5,382 nt of DNA from Pseudomonadota bacterium (GTDB taxonomy: Bacteria; Pseudomonadota; Gammaproteobacteria; Acidiferrobacterales; UBA6901): assembly GCA_021785795.1 (NCBI GenBank), contig JAJYEK010000223.1:1-5382 (forward strand), in the 5' to 3' direction. The notes beneath the pieces were generated by a model. It saw nothing but the letters and a program-made list of their open reading frames with translations, ran no database searches and had not been told where the DNA came from. A program made the translations under genes and the position numbers. The stretch's first letter is position 1. Each line of letters opens with the position of its first letter. Shown piece after piece: positions 1-4,771 of the stretch.

Positions 1-204
1 GACTGGTCCTTCATCATGAAAACCGGCACCGCCGTGGACTACGCGGTCCGCCGCTTCAAGACGCACATCCACCGGTTTCACCGCTGCGCGGACATGGCGG
101 AGCAGACCCGCTTCGACGGGTGCTACCTGCGCGAAATCGCGGCGCGCGACAACCTGTTCCCCGACATCGACTACCGGATATTCCAGGAAGGGCATCCGCC
201 CTGA
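1..204 (+). CDS. GH57 / DUF1957-type 1,4-alpha-glucan branching enzyme, C-terminal fragment
   Basis: This is the last 67 residues of a protein whose 5' end lies outside the window; the frame is open from base 1 to the TGA at 202-204. The tail reads DWSFIMKTGTAVDYAVRR, then a helical HIHRF stretch, then NLFPDIDYRIF near the end. From memory of the family, this pattern is typical of the C-terminal helical domain of glycoside hydrolase family 57 branching enzymes (DUF1957 type), which make alpha-1,6 branches in glycogen-like glucans in the cytoplasm. The catalytic GH57 barrel is not visible, so activity cannot be judged. It converges on a glucokinase gene, which fits a storage-glucan/glucose locus. 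Another GH57 amylase-like enzyme with the same C-terminal domain is possible. Confidence 0.8.
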   Translation, partial: DWSFIMKTGTAVDYAVRRFKTHIHRFHRCADMAEQTRFDGCYLREIAARDNLFPDIDYRIFQEGHPP

Positions 205-253
205 ACATCGGCACCGGCTCGACCGGCTCCGTGCAGCCCGGCCTTCGCGCGGT

Positions 254-272
254 GTGCGGCCCCGGGCCGCAC
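254..272. terminator. GC-rich stem-loop between convergent genes (possible bidirectional terminator)
   Basis: A perfect inverted repeat, GTGCGGCCC / GGGCCGCAC with one central C, lies between the stop of the branching enzyme (204) and the stop of glucokinase (293). As RNA it would fold with about 7 bp and a 5-nt loop on either strand. A second small hairpin, GACGG-AAG-CCGTC (278-290), sits directly after the glk stop on the minus strand. Neither is followed by a T-run, so intrinsic termination is uncertain. Position and symmetry are what suggest the role. Confidence 0.35.
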
Positions 273-292
273 CGGTCGACGGAAGCCGTCTC

Positions 293-1288
293 TCACAGCC
301 GGCCGGCCGCAAGCGCGGCGCCGATGATTCCGACCCCGGGGTTCATCACCACACGCACCGGCATGGCCGCCGTCACTGCCGACATGCGCCCCTTGTCATT
401 GAAGGCACGGAGAAATCCCGACGTTTTCAGCATGTCGATGATCTTGGGGGCAATCCCGCCGGCTATGTATACCCCGCCGCGCGCAAGACAGGTCAGCGCA
501 AGATTGCCGGCCTGCGCACCGTAGATTTCGGCGAACATGTCCATGGCGCGGACCGCGAGCGCATCGCGCTGTTCCTGCGCGGCACGCGCAATGGCGGCTG
601 CCGGGTCCTGCGCTTCAATCACTGCCTGCAACCGCGCGGCTTCCGCGGCGCCGGCACAGAGAAAGGAGTAGATGTTCACAAGCCCGGGTCCGGAGAGCAG
701 GCGCTCGCAGGACACACGGCCGAAGCGGTCCATCAGGCTGCGTAACAGATCCAGCTGCGGCCCATTCGTCGGTGCGAAGTCTGCATGCCCCCCTTCAGTC
801 GGAATCGCTTCGTAGTGGTCGTGCTGCCAAACGAGGATGCCGACCCCAAGACCGGTCCCTGCGCCGATGACCGCCCGCGGCGCCTGCGCGATCTCGCTGC
901 CTTCCTGAAGCACCGCAAGGTCGCCGGACCCCAGTGCCTCGATACCATAACCGACAGCCTGGAAGTCGTTGATCAGGCGCACACGCGTGATGCCAAGCCC
1001 GTGCGCCAAAACTGCGGTATCGACTTCCCACGGCAGATTCGTGAGTCTTGCACACTGGCCGGTACTGACATCGACGATCGGCCCGGCGACTCCGAAACAT
1101 GCGCTATGCAGGGACGCCGCCGTCCCGGCACCGGCGGTACCGAGAAACTCCCGGATCATCGGCAGCAGGCCGTCGTACTCCGTGCTTGGATAGTGTCCCT
1201 GCGCGAGGACACGGCGCGCGCTCACGCCGACATCGGCAACCTCAAGCAGTGTCTTGGTGCCCCCGATGTCGCCCGCCAATACGCGCAT
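293..1288 (-). CDS. glk: Glucokinase (Glk family)
   Basis: The product is 331 residues and phosphorylates glucose to glucose-6-phosphate with ATP in the cytoplasm. Visible motifs are the N-terminal phosphate loop DIGGTKT (residues 7-13), the sugar-binding TNLPW (83-87), the catalytic-Asp segment LINDFQAVGYG (D108), the glycine-rich GAGTGLGVG (142-150), PTEGGHADFAP (163-173, with E165 and H168) and the adenosine-site AGGIAPK (276-282). This is the bacterial Glk type (PF02685), not ROK: I do not see the ROK zinc-binding CxCGxxGC motif. The frame stays open upstream to an ATG at 1339, but I chose the ATG at 1288. It places DIGGTKT near the N-terminus as usual, and AAGGGG (1296-1301) lies 7 nt upstream of it. 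Length fits the family (about 320-340). It is divergent from the ars operon and convergent with the GH57 gene. Confidence 0.93.
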   Translation of the reverse strand: MRVLAGDIGGTKTLLEVADVGVSARRVLAQGHYPSTEYDGLLPMIREFLGTAGAGTAASLHSACFGVAGPIVDVSTGQCARLTNLPWEVDTAVLAHGLGITRVRLINDFQAVGYGIEALGSGDLAVLQEGSEIAQAPRAVIGAGTGLGVGILVWQHDHYEAIPTEGGHADFAPTNGPQLDLLRSLMDRFGRVSCERLLSGPGLVNIYSFLCAGAAEAARLQAVIEAQDPAAAIARAAQEQRDALAVRAMDMFAEIYGAQAGNLALTCLARGGVYIAGGIAPKIIDMLKTSGFLRAFNDKGRMSAVTAAMPVRVVMNPGVGIIGAALAAGRL

Positions 1289-1307
1289 ACCCACACCCCT
1301 TCGACTT

Positions 1308-1321
1308 AAAATACGTATTTT
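1308..1321. promoter_or_regulatory. Perfect 14-bp palindrome upstream of glk (candidate operator/promoter element)
   Basis: AAAATACGTATTTT is a perfect palindrome centred about 26 bp upstream of the glk start codon. It is an AT-rich island in GC-rich surroundings. On the minus strand it contains TATTTT, a possible weak -10, but no good -35 is visible 16-18 bp upstream. That leaves room for a regulator-dependent promoter or a repressor site. The palindrome is observed; its regulatory role is inferred. Confidence 0.45.
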
Positions 1322-1610
1322 GCGCCGACGCGCGGCCATGATCCTGATCGAGGCGGGACGGACGCCCCGCCGGATGGCCGACGTCCCGGAAGTACTATCA
1401 AAAGACTGGCTGCCTCACCCAGACTCTCGCTGAACCGATAAGCGCCTTCATTATCGCGCATCATCGCAGGCATTGCATCCCATTGTTTCGTAACCGATAC
1501 CGGCTGAAGGCCGCGCGCGATCCAACCCCACACATCCCTTCCGCACAGCCCGGCACTGTGCTGCGGGTGCACAAATTAGGGCGCGCTTCATGGCTGGGGA
1601 TGGCCGCAGA
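1322..1610. other. Divergent intergenic region without a recognisable gene
   Basis: This stretch separates the glk upstream element from the ars promoter. A minus-strand open frame (1306-1572, 88 codons) crosses it but resembles no protein I know, shows no clear ribosome binding site and would end inside the glk upstream palindrome, so I do not call it. Structure seen includes an inverted repeat GGCGGG (1352-1357) / CCCGCC (1366-1371) and an 8-bp direct repeat AACCGATA at 1433-1440 and 1492-1499. Neither has an assignable function. Confidence 0.4.
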
Positions 1611-1617
1611 TCAACAA

Positions 1618-1646
1618 TTGACTTCATTCAATATTTAAATAATACT
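1618..1646 (+). promoter_or_regulatory. Sigma-70-type promoter of the arsR-arsC-acr3 operon
   Basis: A -35 box TTGACT (1618-1623, 5 of 6 to consensus) and a -10 box AATACT (1641-1646, 4 of 6) are separated by 17 bp. The predicted transcription start is about 7 nt after the -10, at or within a base or two of the arsR ATG at 1653. No Shine-Dalgarno sequence precedes that ATG, which agrees with a leaderless transcript. The region is sharply AT-rich compared with its surroundings. No other promoter of similar quality is visible in the operon. Confidence 0.55.
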
Positions 1647-1650
1647 TGAA
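1627..1650. promoter_or_regulatory. Candidate ArsR operator (inverted repeat over the -10)
   Basis: The arms TTCAATATT (1627-1635) and AATACTTGAA (1641-1650) pair fully except for one extra base in the right arm, with a 5-nt spacer. ArsR/SmtB repressors typically bind imperfect AT-rich dyads with TTCAA/TTGAA-like ends. A second short dyad, TCAA-CAA-TTGA (1611-1621), overlaps the -35. Bound here, ArsR would cover the -10 and block polymerase. The dyad is observed; binding is inferred from family behaviour. Confidence 0.5.
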
Positions 1651-1652
1651 AT

Positions 1653-2012
1653 ATGGAAATAAAAACGGCTGCGGCCGCGCTCTCCGCCTTGGGCCATGCC
1701 TCGCGCCTGGCAGTATTCCGTGCCCTCGTGCAGGCCGGGCCTGCCGGCCTGGCAGCCGGTAAAGTCGGCGAGGTCACCGGCATCGCACCCTCTTCTCTGT
1801 CTTTCCATTTCAAGGAGCTGGCACATGCTGGACTCGTCAGCGCCCGACAGGAAGGGCGTTATGTGATCTACGCCGCACAGTTCGAAGTCATGAACGGGCT
1901 GCTGGCCTACCTCACCGAGAACTGTTGCGGCGGGAACCCTTGCCTGCCCATGTCCGACCCGGTTTGTGGTGGGGTGTCGTCTCCCGTCACAACCGGGAGT
2001 GGTCCGGAATGA
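1653..2012 (+). CDS. arsR: ArsR/SmtB-family arsenite-responsive repressor
   Basis: A 119-residue winged helix-turn-helix repressor that should bind the ars promoter and release it when As(III) is bound. The wHTH spans about residues 5-88, with the LGHASRLAVFRAL start helix (13-25), the recognition helix in SSLSFHFKELAHAGLV (47-62) and the beta-wing in EGRYVIYA (67-74). The As(III) site is likely the C-terminal C91-C92-GGNP-C97. The E. coli-type ELCVCDL site near residue 32 is absent. This closely resembles the C95/C96/C102 arrangement known for Acidithiobacillus ferrooxidans ArsR. An additional C105 follows in a short glycine/serine-rich tail. The start at 1653 is firm because an in-frame TGA (1647-1649) lies just upstream and the next ATG would cut into the domain. 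It heads the arsR-arsC-acr3 operon and probably regulates itself. Confidence 0.92.
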   Translation: MEIKTAAAALSALGHASRLAVFRALVQAGPAGLAAGKVGEVTGIAPSSLSFHFKELAHAGLVSARQEGRYVIYAAQFEVMNGLLAYLTENCCGGNPCLPMSDPVCGGVSSPVTTGSGPE

Positions 2013-2038
2013 TGGCCCGGGACAGTTCCGTGCGCTGC

Positions 2039-2065
2039 GGTCCGGGTGCGGCCGGCCACCGGACC
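2039..2065 (+). repeat. Inverted repeat / RNA hairpin in the arsR-arsC gap
   Basis: GGTCCGG (2039-2045) and CCGGACC (2059-2065) are perfect 7-bp arms around a GC-rich loop, inside the 109-bp gap between arsR and arsC. An alternative pairing, CGGGT (2043-2047) with ACCCG (2063-2067), overlaps it. No T-run follows, so it is not a canonical terminator. It could be an mRNA processing or stability element that lowers arsC-acr3 expression relative to arsR, but that is speculation. Confidence 0.4.
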
Positions 2066-2121
2066 CGAGGCATGCCGACCTGCATTGCGCCGACCTTCTC
2101 CGGACCAGGGAAGATCGACCG

Positions 2122-2661
2122 GTGAATCCGAATTTCCGCAACGTGCTGTTCCTGTGCACCGGCAACTCGGCGCGCAGCATCCTGGCCGAAGCCACCCTGA
2201 ACGCGCTCGGCGATGGACGCCTGCGCGCCTACTCGGCTGGCAGCCGGCCGGCAGGCCAGATCAATCCGTTCGCCCTGGAGATCGTCCAGCGCATGGGCTG
2301 GCCCACTGAAGGATTGCGCAGCAAGTCCTGGGACGAGTATGCCCAGGCGGGCGCACCGGCGATGGACCTGATCATCACGGTCTGCGACTCGGCCGCGGCG
2401 GAAGCCTGCCCGGTCTGGCCGGGACGGCCGGCGCATGCCCACTGGGGCATGCCGGATCCGGCGGCTGTGCCGGGCAACGTGCAGCACAAGCGCCGTGCTT
2501 TTGAGGAAGCCCATGCGCTGCTGCGCCGGCGTATCGGAATGTTGCTCGCGCTGCCGCTCGCGGAGCTGGATTCGGTTTCGCTGGCGCACGCGCTGCGGGC
2601 GATTACGGCACGCGCCGACAGCGACCGGACTGCACCCGGCGTGACGGAGGACCGGGCGTGA
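2122..2661 (+). CDS. arsC: Arsenate reductase, LMW-protein-tyrosine-phosphatase fold (thioredoxin-coupled class)
   Basis: A 179-residue cytoplasmic enzyme that reduces arsenate to arsenite for export by the next gene. The N-terminal P-loop VLFLCTGNSARS contains the CX5R nucleophile signature (C12, R18). Two further cysteines in ITVCDSAAAEACPVWPG (C88 and C96) are the expected resolving pair of the thiol relay, and D112 in the MPDP motif is the likely general acid. The frame is open upstream to an ATG at 1966 inside arsR, but that extension (52 residues) has no family resemblance. I chose the GTG at 2122, which puts the P-loop at its usual distance from the N-terminus and follows a purine-rich AGGGAAG (2107-2113). 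The length is slightly above the usual 140-170 because of a polar C-terminal tail (about 160-179). The stop overlaps the acr3 start by 4 bp. Confidence 0.92.
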   Translation: MNPNFRNVLFLCTGNSARSILAEATLNALGDGRLRAYSAGSRPAGQINPFALEIVQRMGWPTEGLRSKSWDEYAQAGAPAMDLIITVCDSAAAEACPVWPGRPAHAHWGMPDPAAVPGNVQHKRRAFEEAHALLRRRIGMLLALPLAELDSVSLAHALRAITARADSDRTAPGVTEDRA

Positions 2662-3752
2662 GCGTGCAATGCGAAACTGCTGGCCGCGCCGTTGCCGGCG
2701 GGATCCTGTCACGGTTCGAGCGCTACCTCAGTCTGTGGGTGATCCTGTCCATTGCCGCCGGGATCGTTCTCGGAAAACTCGCTCCGCGGGCTTTCGCCGC
2801 GCTCGCGGGGCTCGAGATCGCCCAGGTCAACGTGCCGGTGGCGGCGCTGATATGGGTGATGATCGTGCCGATGCTTGCCAAGGTCGACTTCAGCGCCCTG
2901 CACGAGGTGCGGCGTCACGGCCGCGGCATCACCGTGACGCTCGTCGTCAACTGGCTGATCAAGCCCTTCTCGATGGCGCTGTTCGCCTGGCTGTTCATCC
3001 GCCACCTTTTCGCCCCGCTGCTGCCGGCGGGGCAGATCGACAGTTATGTCGCCGGTCTGATCCTGCTGGCTGCCGCGCCCTGCACCGCGATGGTGTTCGT
3101 CTGGAGCCGCCTGTCGGGCGGCGATGCGCTGTTCACCCTGAGCCAGGTCGCGCTCAACGACATGATCATGGTGTTTGCCTTCACGCCCATCGTCGCTTTG
3201 CTGCTGGGGCTTTCGTCGATCTCCGTGCCGTGGGCAACGCTGACGACTTCGGTGCTGGTCTATCTGCTGGTTCCGCTGGCCATCGGCCAGGGCGCGCGCC
3301 GCATTCTCCTGGCACGCGGTCCCGCCCGCTTCGACGCTGCGATGCATGCGCTCGCCCGGCCATCGATGGTTGCGCTGCTCGCCACCCTGGCGCTGCTGTT
3401 CGCGTTCCAGGGCACCCAGATTCTCGCGCAGCCGCTGGTGATCGTCCTGCTTGCCGTGCCGATCCTGGCACAGGTGGTGCTCAACGCCTCGCTTGCCTAC
3501 CTGGGCAATCGCGCCCTGGGCGAATCCCACGCCGTTGCGTGTCCCTCGGCCTTGATCGGTGCATCCAACTTTTTCGAGCTTGCAGTGGCCACGGCCATCG
3601 GACTGTTCGGACTGAACTCCGGCGCAGCGCTGGCCACCGTGGTCGGAGTGCTGATCGAAGTGCCGGTCATGCTTGCAGTGGTGTGGGTGGTCACCCGCAC
3701 CCGCCACTGGTATGAAGCCGGCGACGGCTCATCGGCACGCAGCAGGATCTGA
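2658..3752 (+). CDS. acr3: ACR3-family arsenite efflux permease
   Basis: A 364-residue inner-membrane protein with about ten hydrophobic segments (the first about residues 24-41, the last about 323-345) that exports arsenite produced by ArsC. Family hallmarks are visible: the NW pair (N98-W99) followed by KPF, the segment AAAPCTAMVFVWSRLSGG with the conserved Cys at C142, ALND (165-168), ASNFFELAVA (302-311), and LIEVPVML (332-339) with E334. ACR3 transporters depend on a membrane Cys and a Glu; C142 is the Cys candidate, and E307 or E334 the Glu. It lacks the length and pattern of the unrelated ArsB family (about 430 residues). The GTG start is supported by GGAGG (2646-2650) 7 nt upstream and by the 4-bp GTGA overlap with the arsC stop; there is no in-frame ATG until residue 68. 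It is often named arsB in annotations. Confidence 0.93.
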   Translation: MSVQCETAGRAVAGGILSRFERYLSLWVILSIAAGIVLGKLAPRAFAALAGLEIAQVNVPVAALIWVMIVPMLAKVDFSALHEVRRHGRGITVTLVVNWLIKPFSMALFAWLFIRHLFAPLLPAGQIDSYVAGLILLAAAPCTAMVFVWSRLSGGDALFTLSQVALNDMIMVFAFTPIVALLLGLSSISVPWATLTTSVLVYLLVPLAIGQGARRILLARGPARFDAAMHALARPSMVALLATLALLFAFQGTQILAQPLVIVLLAVPILAQVVLNASLAYLGNRALGESHAVACPSALIGASNFFELAVATAIGLFGLNSGAALATVVGVLIEVPVMLAVVWVVTRTRHWYEAGDGSSARSRI

Positions 3753-4144
3753 CGGCATCCGCCGGTCCCGGATCCGCACGACGGTCAGGGCGCCGCTGGC
3801 GCGCGAAGCCGCGTGTTTCGCCAGCGGATGCAGCGGCCCGACATGCAGGCTTCCTGGCACTCGGACAGTGCGGGCTCCCGCCTCACCGCTACCGCCCTTC
3901 GCCGTATTCCCGTGCGGGCGGGGTTGGCCAGTGTTCGCCGGGGGCACTTGATCGCTTTGGATCGGACGTCATCGACAAGACCGATAGCGAGAAGCGGGGA
4001 TCAGACCGGGTGCACAGAGGTGGTGGGCGGGTGCGTTCGGCATGAACTCCGCGATACGCGAGCCGTCGCTGGATGCGTGCAGAAAGTTCTTCGACGATCT
4101 GCGCATCAGTCCCGACAGCACCCTGGCGTTCCGGGAAATCGGAA
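3753..4144. other. Intergenic stretch between convergent acr3 and panD, no recognisable gene
   Basis: About 390 bp of GC-rich sequence without a gene I can identify. It contains several hairpins: a strong one at 3793-3827 (listed separately), GCACT-cggac-AGTGC at 3857-3871, and CCGCCC (3892-3897) with GGGCGG (3916-3921). A plus-strand open frame begins at ATG 4042, runs 82 codons and overlaps the 3' end of panD on the other strand. Its first 35 or so residues (for example LDACRKFFDDLRISPDSTLA) look protein-like, but there is no good ribosome binding site and I do not recognise it. The stretch could be a decayed remnant left when the ars genes or a neighbour were inserted or lost. Confidence 0.4.
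3793..3827 (+). terminator. Strong stem-loop downstream of acr3 (possible operon terminator)
   Basis: CCGCTGGCG (3793-3801) pairs perfectly with CGCCAGCGG (3819-3827). Inside, CGCG (3802-3805) pairs with CGCG (3810-3813) around an AAGC loop, leaving a 5-nt bulge TGTTT, for 13 bp in all. It lies 40 bp past the acr3 stop, where the ars transcript should end. No T-run follows, so it may be a 3'-end stabilising hairpin or work with Rho. Confidence 0.45.
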
Positions 4145-4173
4145 CCGGCGACAGCGGGCCGCCGCCCCGCCGG
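4145..4173 (-). terminator. Probable panD transcription terminator
   Basis: Directly after the panD stop on the minus strand, CCGGCG (4168-4173 on that strand's reading) pairs with CGCCGG (4145-4150), with a nested GGGC-GGCG-GCCC stem-loop (4156-4167) and a 5-nt bulge. The RNA then continues UUCCGAUUU, a broken U-rich tail. Position and stem fit an intrinsic terminator; the imperfect tail lowers confidence. It would end the panC-panD transcript. Confidence 0.5.
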
Positions 4174-4175
4174 GG

Positions 4176-4556
4176 TCAGGCCACCTGCACCGGTATCGCG
4201 TTGCGCGTGTGGGTGATGCGGTTGTGCTCGTCGACGTATACAAGACGCGGTTTGAACGCTGCCAGCTCCTTTTCATCGACGCTGCCATAGGCGCACAGGA
4301 TCAGGATATCCGCCGGCTTGGCCTTGTGGGCGGCAGCTCCGTTCACCGAAATGATTCCGGATCCGTCCTGGGCGCGAATGGCATAGGTGCTGAACCGTTC
4401 GCCATTGCGCACGTTGTAGACCTCGATGCGCTCGTACTCGTGGATGTCGGCTGCATCCAGGAGACGTCCATCGATGGCCACCGAGCCTTCGTAATCGAGC
4501 TCCGAATGGGTCACATGGACCCGGTGCAGCTTGGCCCGCAGCAGGGTTCTGTGCAT
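4176..4556 (-). CDS. panD: Aspartate 1-decarboxylase
   Basis: A 126-residue pyruvoyl-dependent enzyme that converts L-aspartate to beta-alanine for pantothenate synthesis in the cytoplasm. The precursor cleaves itself between G24 and S25, seen in DYEGSVAID, and S25 becomes the pyruvoyl group. Other family residues fall at their E. coli numbers: K9 in [12 protein letters not shown]54, T57 and Y58 in [10 protein letters not shown], and N72 in [11 protein letters not shown]. The length equals that of the E. coli enzyme. The frame extends upstream to 4649, but the ATG at 4556 gives the canonical [12 protein letters not shown] start and has a GAGG-type ribosome binding site about 8 nt upstream. 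It lies 214 bp downstream of panC on the same strand and may be transcribed both from panC and from its own promoter. Confidence 0.96.
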   Translation of the reverse strand: MHRTLLRAKLHRVHVTHSELDYEGSVAIDGRLLDAADIHEYERIEVYNVRNGERFSTYAIRAQDGSGIISVNGAAAHKAKPADILILCAYGSVDEKELAAFKPRLVYVDEHNRITHTRNAIPVQVA

Positions 4557-4613
4557 GGGATCGCCTCTAGAAATTCGTACCCAGGATGGCATTGCTCGCC
4601 AGCATAATGTGCC

Positions 4614-4642
4614 ATTATCCGGTTTTACACCGCCTCGTTCAA
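4614..4642 (-). promoter_or_regulatory. Candidate sigma-70 promoter for panD
   Basis: On the minus strand, TTGAAC (4637-4642, 4 of 6 to the -35 consensus) is followed after exactly 17 bp by GATAAT (4614-4619, 5 of 6 to the -10). The predicted start lies near 4607, giving a 5' leader of about 50 nt before the panD ATG. It sits in the 214-bp panC-panD gap, and this part is AT-richer than its flanks. An internal promoter would let panD be expressed apart from panC. Confidence 0.5.
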
Positions 4643-4759
4643 ATTCCACCGGCCGGGGCGCGCCCGAACCGCGGTTGGAATCCGCGCAGCCAGGCCGGTG
4701 TGCGCCCTCCCGAACGACCCCCTCCGGACTGCCGGAAACCGTTATCAGAGACGCGCGTA

Positions 4760-4771
4760 AACCCCGGGGTT
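4760..4771. repeat. 12-bp perfect palindrome touching the panC stop codon
   Basis: AACCCCGGGGTT is a perfect palindrome whose last base is the first base of the panC stop (TCA at 4771-4773 on the plus strand). The same gap also holds GGGCGCGCCC (4656-4665) and the small hairpin TCCGG-ACTG-CCGGA (4723-4736). None has a U-rich tail on the minus strand, so a clear panC terminator is not seen. Confidence 0.4.

Noticed and set aside
212..230. Tandem ACCGGCTC repeat (213-220 and 222-229)
   Set aside because: Only two 8-bp copies in GC-rich spacer; no array, no flanking structure.
1306..1572. 88-codon minus-strand open frame upstream of glk
   Set aside because: No recognisable family, no clear ribosome binding site, and its end runs into the glk upstream palindrome. 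Probably chance in GC-rich DNA.
1966..2121. Upstream ATG extension of arsC
   Set aside because: It would overlap arsR and add 52 residues without resemblance to the family; the GTG at 2122 has a purine-rich ribosome binding site and the expected N-terminus.
1987..2712. 241-codon minus-strand open frame opposite arsC
   Set aside because: Arg-rich shadow of arsC with no family features.
2709..3707. 332-codon minus-strand open frame opposite acr3
   Set aside because: Composition is rich in H, Q, R, G and D, typical of an antisense shadow of a membrane protein; acr3 on the plus strand is unmistakable.
3813..4607. 264-codon plus-strand open frame through the acr3-panD gap and across panD
   Set aside because: More than half is antisense to panD, and the rest is Arg/Ser/Gly-rich with no recognisable domain.
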